Shown piece by piece: positions 15,720-24,544 of a stretch of 64,000 bases of DNA. Source of the stretch: Bacteroidales bacterium (GTDB taxonomy: Bacteria > Bacteroidota > Bacteroidia > Bacteroidales > UBA10428); the NCBI GenBank assembly GCA_016928305.1, contig JAFGKY010000028.1, forward strand, positions 1 through 64,000, written 5' to 3'. The notes under the pieces were generated by a model. It had not been told where the DNA came from. It did not search any database and saw nothing but the letters and a program-made list of their open reading frames with translations. How positions within the stretch are numbered: position 1 is the stretch's first letter; each line of letters begins with the position of its first letter. The position numbers and the translations under genes are program-made.

Positions 15720-17792
15720 ATGGAAAAAGGAAAAGAAAAAGAAAAAGAAAAGGGAAAAATTGGAGTAACCACCGAAAATATCTTTCCCATAATTAAAAAA
15801 TTTCTATATTCCGATCATGAGATCTTCTTACGGGAATTAATTTCCAATGCTGTTGATGCGACACAGAAACTCAAGGCCATGGCCAGTATGGGCGATTACA
15901 AGGAAGAACTGGGTGATATGACTATCCGCGTCAAACTTGACAAGAAGAAGAAAACTCTTACCGTCACGGATTCCGGCATTGGTATGTCGGCAGAAGAGAT
16001 CGATAAATATATTAATCAGATCGCTTTTTCGAGCGCAGAAGATTTTCTTGAAAAATATAAAAATCAGGCAAATTCGATAATTGGTCATTTCGGACTGGGA
16101 TTTTACTCTTCCTTTATGGTTTCTAAAAAGGTTGAGATCGTCTCCCAGTCCTGTGACACCAAAATTCCCGCTATGCGCTGGAGTTGCGACGGCACACCCG
16201 ACTATACTCTCGAGGAAACAACACGCGGACAACGGGGTACGGATGTAATACTTCATTTCGACAAAGATTCAGAAGAGTTCGCTGAAGAATCAAGGATAGA
16301 AGGGATTTTAAAGAAATATTGCCGTTTTTTGCCGATTCCTATTGCTTTTGGAAAAGAAACAGAATGGAAGGACGGCAAATCGGTTGAAACAGACAAAGAT
16401 AAAATAATCAATGACACAAATCCTTTATGGACAAGGAAACCTGTTGATCTTAAGGATGAAGACTATCTTGAATTTTATCACAAGCTGTATCCGCTGGTTG
16501 AGGATCCCCTCTTCAACATTCACCTCAACGTGGATTATCCTTTTCATCTGACCGGCATACTGTATTTTCCTAAGATCAGGAATAACTTTGAGATACAGAA
16601 GAACAAGATACAGTTATACTGCAATCAGGTTTTTGTTACCGATTCGGTTGAAGGTATTGTACCTGAATTCCTCACCTTGCTTCACGGCGTGATCGATTCA
16701 CCTGATATTCCTCTTAATGTATCAAGAAGTTACCTGCAAAGTGATTCAAACGTCAAAAAGATTGCGGCTCATATCACTAAAAAGGTGGCCGACCGGCTGC
16801 AGGAGATATTTAAAAATGACCGTGAACAATTCGAAAAGAAATGGGATGATCTTAAGATCTTTATCGAATACGGAATGATGACCGAAGAGAAATTCTATGA
16901 TCAGGCGTCAAAAATTGCCCTGCTGAAGAACACCGAGGGGAAGTACTTTACATTGGAGGAATACGAAAGCCTTATCAAAGAAAATCAAAAGGACAAAAAC
17001 GGAACGCTGGTGTACCTCTATACCACGCATAAAGAAGAACAGTTTAGTTTTATTGAAGCAGCCCGTGCCAAGGGATATGATGTGCTGATGATGGACGGAT
17101 ACCTCGATACGCATTTTATCAACCATATGGAAAGTAAACTGAAAAACAGCCATTTCGTGAGGGTTGATTCCGACATTATTGACAAACTGATCATGAAGGA
17201 AGAAAAACGGGAATCGAAACTACCGGAACAGCACCAGCGTGATCTCTCACAAGTTTTTGAAAGCCAGCTCCCGGATAACAAAACGCATTTTTCAGTGGTT
17301 TTTGAGAGCCTGAATGAAGAGGATACCCCTATTGTCATTACGCAGTCGGAATACATGCGCCGGATGAAAGATATGTCTCAGCTTGGTGGTTCCGCCAGTT
17401 TTTATGGCAACCTTCCTGATCATTTCAGCGTGGTGATCAATTCCAACCATCTCCTGATTCAAAAAATCAATGAGGATAAAGAAAAGAAATGCCGGAAAGA
17501 CCTGGACAAATACGATGAAAAGATAAAACCCCTGGAGGATAATAAAAAAGAAATCGAATCAGCTAATAAAGACAAAAAAGAAGAAGAAATACAACAGGCT
17601 GATAAGGACAGGATTGCCGATCTCGAATCAAAAATAAAGGAATTCAGGGATAAACAAACAGCTGTGTTGAAAGGCTTCGGGAGCAAACACAAACTGGTGA
17701 AGCAATTGATTGACATTGCCCTGTTGTCAAACAACATGCTGAAAGGTGAGGATCTGAACCGGTTTATCAAGCGGAGTATAGAGTTGTTATAA
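15720..17792 (+). CDS. htpG: Molecular chaperone HtpG (Hsp90)
   Basis: This 690-residue cytosolic Hsp90 has the GHKL ATPase domain at the N-terminus: LRELISNAVDAT (motif with Asn for Mg-ATP), VTDSGIGMSAEEI and GHFGLGFYSSFMV (lid/glycine loop). A middle domain and C-terminal dimerisation domain follow. It is longer than the E. coli protein because of a charged linker in the C-terminal part (about 580-640), as is usual in Bacteroidota. Odd point: the N-terminus opens with a Lys/Glu run (MEKGKEKEKEKEKGK) before the conserved start, encoded by a low-complexity AAAGAA repeat; a downstream ATG is not available before the conserved region. Single gene, ended by a bidirectional terminator. Confidence 0.97.
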   Translation: MEKGKEKEKEKGKIGVTTENIFPIIKKFLYSDHEIFLRELISNAVDATQKLKAMASMGDYKEELGDMTIRVKLDKKKKTLTVTDSGIGMSAEEIDKYINQIAFSSAEDFLEKYKNQANSIIGHFGLGFYSSFMVSKKVEIVSQSCDTKIPAMRWSCDGTPDYTLEETTRGQRGTDVILHFDKDSEEFAEESRIEGILKKYCRFLPIPIAFGKETEWKDGKSVETDKDKIINDTNPLWTRKPVDLKDEDYLEFYHKLYPLVEDPLFNIHLNVDYPFHLTGILYFPKIRNNFEIQKNKIQLYCNQVFVTDSVEGIVPEFLTLLHGVIDSPDIPLNVSRSYLQSDSNVKKIAAHITKKVADRLQEIFKNDREQFEKKWDDLKIFIEYGMMTEEKFYDQASKIALLKNTEGKYFTLEEYESLIKENQKDKNGTLVYLYTTHKEEQFSFIEAARAKGYDVLMMDGYLDTHFINHMESKLKNSHFVRVDSDIIDKLIMKEEKRESKLPEQHQRDLSQVFESQLPDNKTHFSVVFESLNEEDTPIVITQSEYMRRMKDMSQLGGSASFYGNLPDHFSVVINSNHLLIQKINEDKEKKCRKDLDKYDEKIKPLEDNKKEIESANKDKKEEEIQQADKDRIADLESKIKEFRDKQTAVLKGFGSKHKLVKQLIDIALLSNNMLKGEDLNRFIKRSIELL

Positions 17793-17914
17793 GAAGGGAT
17801 AAGGGACAAGGGACAGAAAAAGATTTATGTCCTCCTGCCTGCCAAGTTGGATTTTGGTAATGTATCGGTATCAATCCCTATAGCATCAAACGAAAGAAGT
17901 GGCTACCACATAGT

Positions 17915-17942
17915 AAGTCCCCCCTGGGGATTTAGGGGGCTT
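17915..17942. terminator. Bidirectional terminator between htpG and the DPP gene
   Basis: AAGTCCCCCC ... GGGGGCTT forms a GC-rich hairpin (AAGTCCCCCCTGGGGA, TTTAGGGGGCTT) between two convergent genes, 7 bases from the stop of the minus-strand gene. Confidence 0.6.
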
Positions 17943-17949
17943 CTTTGCT

Positions 17950-20223
17950 TCACCTTCCTCCCGGTGGGCAATGTTCAAACAGGTAGTTGGTCAGCAACGT
18001 ATATAAATGCCTTCGGGTATTTTTTCCCTCATAGATCCCGTGCGAACGGTTGGGGTAAGCCATCATAGTGAAAGTTTTGTTGTGTTTGATCAGTTCATTG
18101 ATTACCAATTCTGCATTCTGATAGTGTACATTATCGTCGGCAGTGCCATGAACGATCAACAAATTGCCTTGTAGATTCTTTGCAAAATTTACAGGTGCCC
18201 CATCCGAATAACCTTCCGGATTTTCAGCAGGCAGTCCCATATAACGTTCAGTATATATATTATCGTATGTTAACATGTCCGATACGGCTGCCACAGCCAT
18301 ACCGGTACCGTATATCCCGGGGTAACGGAACATCAGGTTGAGGGTCATGCTACCTCCGCCGCTCCATCCCCATACTGCAATCCTTGTGGAATCAATAAAA
18401 CTCCATTTCATCACTTCTTTTGCTGCCATAGCCTGATCTCTCGAATTTAAAACACCCACCTTACCGTAAATACTTTTTCTCCAGGCAGTACCTTTCAAAC
18501 ACGGAGTACCTCTGTTATCCATGGCAATGACGATATAGCCTTGCTGCGCAAGCATCATATCCCATAAGCTTCGCCACGAATCAGTCGCCTCCTGACCTGC
18601 AGCTTCACCGTATACGTTGAAAAGAAGCGGGTATTTTCTGGATGGATCAAAATCGGGTGGTCTTATCATTAATCCATCCATTGTGATACCATCGGTTGTG
18701 GTGACCTCAAAGAAACTGTAAACAGGCACCTTAAGCAGGCTGATCTTTTGTTTATAATGGGCATTGGCTGCCAGTATCTTTATCCTTTTGTGATCCGGAA
18801 TGCTTATCAGCTCAGTGGTCGATGGCGATTGTAGGCTTGTATGTGTATGGACGGCATATTTGCCGTTTGGCGAAATTCTATATAGGTTTATGCCTTCATA
18901 GGACGATGGTGTTATCCTCACCGTATCACCTTTACCTGATAGGGACACCCGGTATAAATAACGTTGTGTGCTTTTATGAGGTGAGGCGTTGAAATAGGCA
19001 TATTTATCGGTGGCATCATAGTAACTTGCCACATCGTAATTACCCGGTGTAAGATTGGTGATCATTCCCGAAGCCAGATTGATCTTGTATAAATGACGCC
19101 AGTCACCCGTCTCTGATAACCGTAGGATCTCCTGACCTTTGTTAACAACCGTAAGATCTTCCATATCCCAGCTGCTGATAGCCACATCGGGATAAGCAAT
19201 ATCCACCCAGCAGGTATCATGTTCTTCGTAAATGTTCTTAAGTTCACGGGAGATAATGTTAAACGTATAAAATTTCAGGTTATTTTGTCTGCGGTTGATC
19301 TGCTGGATAAGCAACAGGTTTTCGTTAATCCACTGCATACGGGGAATATAGTTCTCTGTTTCTTCACCGGAAATGGGGATCCAGAGAATATTTCCATTTG
19401 CCGTATGTATGATTCCCACTTTGCACGCTGACGGTGGTTGCCCGACTTTGGGGTATTGCAGGGGTATTATCCTGGAATAAACAGAATCGGTATTGTTGAT
19501 CATATAAAAAATACCGGTTGACGATGCATCTAACTGCCAGAAGGCAATATGCTGTCCTGAAGGACTCCACCTGAATCCGTCGCGGCATCCGAATTCTTCT
19601 TCGTAAACCCAGTCAAAAGTTCCATTAATAATGTTGCCTGTGCCGTCAAAAGTCAGCTGGGTCAATGATCCGTCCGTCAGATTTTCCATATACAGATTAT
19701 AATCATACACATAGGCCACAAATTGGTTGTCACCGGAGAATTTGGCGAACATGAGGGATGAGGAAGGGAAACGGGTTCCCAGACGGCTCAGGTTTCCGGA
19801 AGTGAGATCATAAATCCAGTAATCGCCTTTTGTATTAGTGCGCCAAACGCGGCTGCTGTTGGTAAAGAGCAATATCTTCGATTCATCGTTGGAAAGTGAG
19901 AATTTCTCAACGGATAAGGGAATGGAATCACCCGGGGTTACAAGCTTATCAGCAGCAACAAAAATACTACGGGATTGTATTCTGGTATCATACCGCACCA
20001 GGTCTTCGCGAACTTTGCCATTTTCAGCAGGTTCGCTCATAATATAAGCTTCGCCGCCGTTGATCCATTGTATGTCGGGGGCAAATTCACGCCGGAACTC
20101 CAATGAATTATATATTCTGTCAATTGTAAGCAGACTTGAATCTGTCGGAGCCTGAGCATTAACTGTAGTTACTGCAAGAGAAGTGATGATCCCGTAGATC
20201 TGGGATAGCTTAAAAACATTCAT
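17950..20223 (-). CDS. Dipeptidyl peptidase IV family protein (S9B)
   Basis: This 757-residue exported peptidase has a signal peptide (residues 1-24, ending near NAQA), a beta-propeller DPPIV_N domain (about 90-480) and a C-terminal alpha/beta hydrolase. The catalytic triad is Ser621 in GWSGGGSM, Asp696 or Asp697 in GTADDNVH and His728 in NRSHGIYEG. The usual GWSYGG signature has Gly instead of Tyr. The Glu motif for N-terminal binding, DWVYEEEFG, is present at about 210. It would release X-Pro (or X-Ala) dipeptides in the periplasm, suiting protein fermentation. It follows a 176-residue membrane protein gene by 12 bases and is probably co-transcribed. Confidence 0.93.
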   Translation of the reverse strand: MNVFKLSQIYGIITSLAVTTVNAQAPTDSSLLTIDRIYNSLEFRREFAPDIQWINGGEAYIMSEPAENGKVREDLVRYDTRIQSRSIFVAADKLVTPGDSIPLSVEKFSLSNDESKILLFTNSSRVWRTNTKGDYWIYDLTSGNLSRLGTRFPSSSLMFAKFSGDNQFVAYVYDYNLYMENLTDGSLTQLTFDGTGNIINGTFDWVYEEEFGCRDGFRWSPSGQHIAFWQLDASSTGIFYMINNTDSVYSRIIPLQYPKVGQPPSACKVGIIHTANGNILWIPISGEETENYIPRMQWINENLLLIQQINRRQNNLKFYTFNIISRELKNIYEEHDTCWVDIAYPDVAISSWDMEDLTVVNKGQEILRLSETGDWRHLYKINLASGMITNLTPGNYDVASYYDATDKYAYFNASPHKSTQRYLYRVSLSGKGDTVRITPSSYEGINLYRISPNGKYAVHTHTSLQSPSTTELISIPDHKRIKILAANAHYKQKISLLKVPVYSFFEVTTTDGITMDGLMIRPPDFDPSRKYPLLFNVYGEAAGQEATDSWRSLWDMMLAQQGYIVIAMDNRGTPCLKGTAWRKSIYGKVGVLNSRDQAMAAKEVMKWSFIDSTRIAVWGWSGGGSMTLNLMFRYPGIYGTGMAVAAVSDMLTYDNIYTERYMGLPAENPEGYSDGAPVNFAKNLQGNLLIVHGTADDNVHYQNAELVINELIKHNKTFTMMAYPNRSHGIYEGKNTRRHLYTLLTNYLFEHCPPGGR

Positions 20224-20235
20224 GGCAGGTGGAAA

Positions 20236-20766
20236 TTAAAACAACTTGTTAATTTCTTTTTTAATAAATAAAATGGCTTCTGAGGTCGGGTTCTTCTCTT
20301 CTTCAATAACCTTTTCAAGAATAGCCTTGCTCAGGTTTATGGCTGGCTGATCCCTGGGAATTTTTTCTGCGATGATATTGATGATTTTTATCACTGAATT
20401 TCTTGCATTTTTAACTCTTTCCCATGCCTTTTGTGAGATATAAATCTGTTGCGAAAGGTTATGTTCAAATTCAGCCCGGATTGTTGTTAAAAGCTCGTTC
20501 TGCAACTGCTGACAGTTCATTCCCTGTTTGCTGACACGCATCAACAGACATTCCGGATTTATTCTTTCCAGGTACAGGATAATCCTTTCATAAGCCTGCA
20601 GCCTCAGTGGTGTGATGAGACGCTGGTTGCTCATATTCAGTTGTTGCCGTCGTTTTTCCTTTTCACTCCTGAAATACTTTGAGGTGAGGTACCAGGTGGT
20701 TAAAAATACAATCAGCGAAGGCAGTATGTATTTTAATATTTCAAGCAGGTTGGTAATTACATCCAT
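20236..20766 (-). CDS. Membrane-anchored conserved protein
   Basis: A 176-residue protein with one N-terminal membrane helix (ILKYILPSLIVFLTTWYL, about 10-27) and a long helical cytosolic part rich in Glu, Lys and Gln (RLITPLRLQAYERIILYLERI). I do not recognise a catalytic motif; proteins with this layout are common in Bacteroidota and unnamed. It is immediately upstream of the DPP IV gene on the same strand (12-base gap), so a shared transcript is likely, but no functional link is visible. Confidence 0.75.
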   Translation of the reverse strand: MDVITNLLEILKYILPSLIVFLTTWYLTSKYFRSEKEKRRQQLNMSNQRLITPLRLQAYERIILYLERINPECLLMRVSKQGMNCQQLQNELLTTIRAEFEHNLSQQIYISQKAWERVKNARNSVIKIINIIAEKIPRDQPAINLSKAILEKVIEEEKNPTSEAILFIKKEINKLF

Positions 20767-20883
20767 GTTGAAGCTGATTTGGCAAATTGATTTTGCAATA
20801 TTAACGATTTTATAATGAAAAGCTTATTTTTACCGAAGCAATTCTGCAAAAAGAATTTAACTAAATAATTCATAATTAATAGA

Positions 20884-22077
20884 ATGGAAAGTCTTTCCCG
20901 TCGTGTTAATTTCCTGTCGCCTTCAGCCACTGTAGCTATGAATCAGAAGGCCCGTGACCTTAAAGCCAAAGGCATTGATGTGATCAATATGGGTGTTGGA
21001 GAACCCGATTTCAATACCCCTGATCATATAAAAGATGCTGCAAAAAAAGCCATTGACGGAAACTTTTCATTTTATCCTCCTGTAACCGGATTCCCTGACC
21101 TTAAAAAGGCTGTGGTAGAGAAGTTCAAACGGGAAAACAATCTCGATTTCACTCCCGAGCAGATCATGGTTTCCTGCGGGGCTAAGCATGCTCTATCCAA
21201 TTCGCTGATGGCACTCATTGACAAAGATGATGAAGTTATTATTCCGGCTCCGTATTGGGTAAGCTATGTCGAACTGGTGAAACTGTGTGAAGGGAAGCCC
21301 ATAGTGATTGAAGCTAAGTATGAAAGCAGCTTTAAAATAACACCTGCACAGCTTGAAAAAGCCATTACTCCAAAAACGAAAGCATTTCTGATCTGTTCAC
21401 CTTCGAATCCGTCCGGAGCTGTATATTCGAGAAATGAACTGAGGGCATTTGCAGATGTTCTGCAGAAACATCAAAAAATATTCATCCTTTCAGATGAGAT
21501 CTATGAGCATATAAATTTTGTCGGCGTTCATGAAAGTATCGCTCAGTTTCCCGAGCTGAAAGACAGAGTCGTGGTGATCAACGGGGTCTCTAAAGCGTAT
21601 GCCATGACCGGATGGCGGATCGGGTATATGGGAGCTCCCCTGTGGCTCACCAAAGCCTGCGATAAGCTGCAGGGACAGATGACCACCGGTGCCTCAACCA
21701 TTGCCCAGAAAGCTGCGGTTGCTGCTCTTACCTCCGATCAGCAGTGTGTGAAAGATATGAATAAAGCCTTCAGGCGAAGAAAAGACCTTATGGTGAAACT
21801 CATACGCGAAATTGAAGGATTAAAGGTATGCGATCCGGAGGGCGCTTTTTATGTATTCCCGGTAGTAAAAAACTACCTGGGCATGTCGATCAATGGCAGG
21901 AAAATAAATACCACCGAAGAACTGTGTATGTACCTGCTTGAAGATGCGCATATCTCCACCGTTCCGGGTGATGCATTCGGTGATCCCGATTGTATAAGGA
22001 TTTCATTTGCCAACTCCGATGAAAATCTGATTGAGGCCATGCGAAGAATGAAGGAGGCGCTGGGGAGAATGAAATAG
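20884..22077 (+). CDS. Pyridoxal-phosphate aminotransferase, class I (aspartate aminotransferase-like)
   Basis: This 397-residue fold-type I enzyme would exchange an amino group between aspartate (or an aromatic amino acid) and 2-oxoglutarate in the cytosol. Visible residues are NMGVGEPDFNTP at the N-terminus, SPSNPSGAVYS (substrate-binding Asn), LSDEIYEHI (Asp for the cofactor ring nitrogen), the Schiff-base Lys in VSKAYAMTGWRIGYM and the C-terminal CIRISFANSDE with the carboxylate-binding Arg. Length matches AspC of subgroup Ib, found in Bacillus and Bacteroidota. It is a single gene, closed on the right by a 40-base palindrome. Confidence 0.93.
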   Translation: MESLSRRVNFLSPSATVAMNQKARDLKAKGIDVINMGVGEPDFNTPDHIKDAAKKAIDGNFSFYPPVTGFPDLKKAVVEKFKRENNLDFTPEQIMVSCGAKHALSNSLMALIDKDDEVIIPAPYWVSYVELVKLCEGKPIVIEAKYESSFKITPAQLEKAITPKTKAFLICSPSNPSGAVYSRNELRAFADVLQKHQKIFILSDEIYEHINFVGVHESIAQFPELKDRVVVINGVSKAYAMTGWRIGYMGAPLWLTKACDKLQGQMTTGASTIAQKAAVAALTSDQQCVKDMNKAFRRRKDLMVKLIREIEGLKVCDPEGAFYVFPVVKNYLGMSINGRKINTTEELCMYLLEDAHISTVPGDAFGDPDCIRISFANSDENLIEAMRRMKEALGRMK

Positions 22078-22086
22078 GGACAAGGT

Positions 22087-22126
22087 ACCGTTGTAGAGAC
22101 GCGATTAATCGCGTCTCTACAACGGT
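22087..22126. repeat. 40-bp perfect palindrome between convergent genes
   Basis: The two halves around the centre at 22106/22107 (GAGACGCGATT / AATCGCGTCTC core) are exact reverse complements over 20 bases each. It sits between the convergent stops of the aminotransferase and mgsA and probably acts as a bidirectional terminator. A shorter related copy is at 39872-39907. Confidence 0.9.
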
Positions 22127-22132
22127 TCTCCC

Positions 22133-22603
22133 TTAATACTCAATTGCCCTTTGTATGTATGATGTGTAGTCTTTGAGAATCGGTTTATAATCGGTAGTCA
22201 TAAGTTTTGAAGAGATCATAAAGTCGGCTGAGGCCCTGTTACAGGCAGTAGGAATATTGTACAGAACCGCTATCCGCAATAAAGCTTTAACATCCACATC
22301 ATGAGGCTGTGGTTGCATAGGATCCCAGAGAAAAATCAACATGTCAATTTTACCTTCGGCAATTAAAGCTCCAAGTTGCTGATCCCCACCCAGAGGCCCG
22401 GATTTAAGCTTGGTGATCCTGGGAAATTTCATTTTTGCTTCCGTCGCTTTCTCAAGCAAAAATCCTTCAATAAGCTTTCCGGTTGTTCCGGTGCATATCA
22501 AATCATGTTCTATAAGGGTTTCCCAATTCCATTCCACCCATTCGAGCAGATCTTTTTTGCGGTTATCATGGGCGACCAGCCCGATACGTTTAGTTTTCCT
22601 CAT
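22133..22603 (-). CDS. mgsA: Methylglyoxal synthase
   Basis: This 156-residue cytosolic lyase converts dihydroxyacetone phosphate to methylglyoxal and phosphate, a bypass of lower glycolysis used when phosphate is short or sugar phosphate builds up. Family motifs are clear: VAHDNRKKDLLEW (phosphate site), CTGTTGKLIE, SGPLGGDQQLG and FLWDPMQPQPHDVD with the catalytic Asp, then CNRASADFMI. Length equals that of the E. coli enzyme (152). It follows the WD40 gene by 15 bases on the same strand, so the two may share a transcript, though no functional tie is evident. Confidence 0.96.
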   Translation of the reverse strand: MRKTKRIGLVAHDNRKKDLLEWVEWNWETLIEHDLICTGTTGKLIEGFLLEKATEAKMKFPRITKLKSGPLGGDQQLGALIAEGKIDMLIFLWDPMQPQPHDVDVKALLRIAVLYNIPTACNRASADFMISSKLMTTDYKPILKDYTSYIQRAIEY

Positions 22604-22618
22604 GTTAAACGACTGTTA

Positions 22619-23791
22619 TTATTTATTAAAGTCATCGAAATGCTGCTGTTTCAATTGCTGCAAATAGTGTTGATAAAGAGTATCGTATACCTCCTCCAGG
22701 AATATGCCGGCCTTATCCTGCCTTTCTTTGAATTCCTGTTTTGATTCACCGGATGATTTTTTATCGAACAACGATGAACCAGCAATGGCATTTTCAATTT
22801 CTGTATTGAAATACAGCTCAACGAACATCCTTTTATCAAGCCTCCATAAACAGGCTGTTTTATCATTGGATGCAGAAGCAAATATCTTTCCGTCCGGACT
22901 GAATGCAACTGCGTTAACAGGCGCTTCGTGGTCCACAAAGCTGTATAATTTGTTTCCTGAGATTGTTTCCCATAATAGAATTGTATGGTCATTCGAACAG
23001 CTTAACAGATGATATCCATCCGGACTGAAATCAATATCCAGCACAGCACTCGTATGCCCCATATAACTTTGCACAACGCTGCCGGTCTCAAGGTCCCAGA
23101 GACGAATGGTCTTATCGGCAGATGCTGATGCAGCATAACGGCCGTTAGGATGAAATGCCACACTGAAAATATTGTCGGAATGGACATCCATCTTTTTCAG
23201 TTCGGCTCCGTTAACAACATCCCAGAGCCTGACAGTATTATCAAGTGAACCGCTTATGATACGGTTACCGGACGGACTAAAACAAACGGGCAGGGTACTT
23301 TTTTCGTGACCTTCCAGCAAAACGGTTTCTTTTCCGGTGATAACATCCCAGACCCGGATGGTCTTTCCGAAACTGCCTCCGGTGACTTTACCGGTTGCCC
23401 TGCTGTAATCAACCGACCAGATATGGGCTGTCTTTCCGGCATAGGTGGTGAGGATTTTTCCCTGGAAATCTATCAGCTTGATATCCGGTCCGCTTGCTAC
23501 AAACAACTCATCACCGGTGTAAAACTGAAGGGCCTTCACAGGAAAGAAATTGTTGTCGATAGTGGTTATGGCCTTTCCTGTGCGGGTATCCCAGATCACG
23601 ATTGTCTTATCGTCTGAACCTGTGGCCAGCCTGGATCCGTCAGCAGAGAAAGCCACTGACTTTACGGCCTCGGAATGCTTGTTCAGAACAAATAGGGCAT
23701 CCTTGCCCGGATCATCCTGCGCCCGGAGCGATGGGATTGCCAGAAGAATAACAAGAATATACAAAAGAAATAACGAACCGGTTTTGAGCAT
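22619..23791 (-). CDS. Exported WD40-repeat protein
   Basis: The frame is open from 23863, but the start at 23791 gives a clean signal peptide (MLKTGSLFLLYILVILLA, cut near SLRAQ), so I take a 390-residue protein. It has seven WD40 blades from about 35 to 325, with repeated GSDDKTIVIWD, GSFGKTIRVWD, GSLDNTVRLWD, SADKTIRLWD, SNDHTILLW and ASNDKTACLW motifs, i.e. one beta-propeller. The C-terminal 65 residues are helical (DKKSSGESKQEFKERQDK). It probably serves as a periplasmic or cell-surface protein-binding scaffold; no enzyme motif is seen. It is the first gene of a pair with mgsA. Confidence 0.85.
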   Translation of the reverse strand: MLKTGSLFLLYILVILLAIPSLRAQDDPGKDALFVLNKHSEAVKSVAFSADGSRLATGSDDKTIVIWDTRTGKAITTIDNNFFPVKALQFYTGDELFVASGPDIKLIDFQGKILTTYAGKTAHIWSVDYSRATGKVTGGSFGKTIRVWDVITGKETVLLEGHEKSTLPVCFSPSGNRIISGSLDNTVRLWDVVNGAELKKMDVHSDNIFSVAFHPNGRYAASASADKTIRLWDLETGSVVQSYMGHTSAVLDIDFSPDGYHLLSCSNDHTILLWETISGNKLYSFVDHEAPVNAVAFSPDGKIFASASNDKTACLWRLDKRMFVELYFNTEIENAIAGSSLFDKKSSGESKQEFKERQDKAGIFLEEVYDTLYQHYLQQLKQQHFDDFNK

Positions 23792-23999
23792 AGATTTAAT
23801 GATAATTTTGATTAAAGTTAAAATTACCAAATTACCTGATATTTTCGGGTTTGGGAATTGCATAATAGCATAATATCATTTTTTGTGGTTATGGATCTAT
23901 AATCCGAATTTGCATATATGGCCACTTCCTGACCTGTTTGCGCCAGGCAGTTAGATACGAAGCCATATCTGCTGCGGACCGTCGACTGTGAACCAATAC

Positions 24000-24509
24000 T
24001 TATGCTTTTCCCAGAAGCTTTGTATACAATAAATAATTCTCTTCATCGAAGGTCACAAATATGACTTTTTCAATTTCCTGGCAGGTCTCCAGGAATGTCC
24101 TGACCTGGGAAATGGCAATTTCAGCGGCCAGTTGTTTTGGAAAGCCATATACTCCCGTGCTGATATTAGGAAAAGCAACGGATTTCAATTTAGTGTTTTC
24201 AGCAATCCAAAGACTATTCCGGTAACAATTGGCCAGCAACTCCTTTTCCCTGTGGTTACCTCCGTTCCAAACCGGTCCCACGGTATGGATGACAAATTTT
24301 GCCGGTAGGTTATACCCACTGGTAATCTTGGCTTCACCGGTTTTGCATCCGTTCAGGGCCCGGCATTCCTGTAGTAAACCCGGCCCGGCTGCCCGGTGAA
24401 TAGCTCCGTCAACACCACCGCCGCCCAGCAGGCTTGTATTGGCTGCATTGACAATAGCATCCGAATTAATGCGTGTGATGTCGCCTTGTATTACTTCTAT
24501 TGTGGCCAT
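24000..24509 (-). CDS. Macrodomain protein (O-acetyl-ADP-ribose deacetylase-like)
   Basis: This 169-residue single-domain macro protein resembles E. coli YmdB. Motifs are [16 protein letters not shown] (adenine and ribose contacts, with the catalytic Asn), [16 protein letters not shown] (phosphate loop with the Asp) and [13 protein letters not shown] (second phosphate loop). It binds ADP-ribose derivatives and may remove O-acetyl or ADP-ribosyl groups. The start at 24509 is supported by [14 protein letters not shown], the usual N-terminus. It lies 35 bases after pheT on the same strand and may be read through from it. Confidence 0.93.
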   Translation of the reverse strand: MATIEVIQGDITRINSDAIVNAANTSLLGGGGVDGAIHRAAGPGLLQECRALNGCKTGEAKITSGYNLPAKFVIHTVGPVWNGGNHREKELLANCYRNSLWIAENTKLKSVAFPNISTGVYGFPKQLAAEIAISQVRTFLETCQEIEKVIFVTFDEENYLLYTKLLGKA

Positions 24510-24544
24510 TTGCTGGTTCTTTTTTCGTTTTTATATGGATCATA

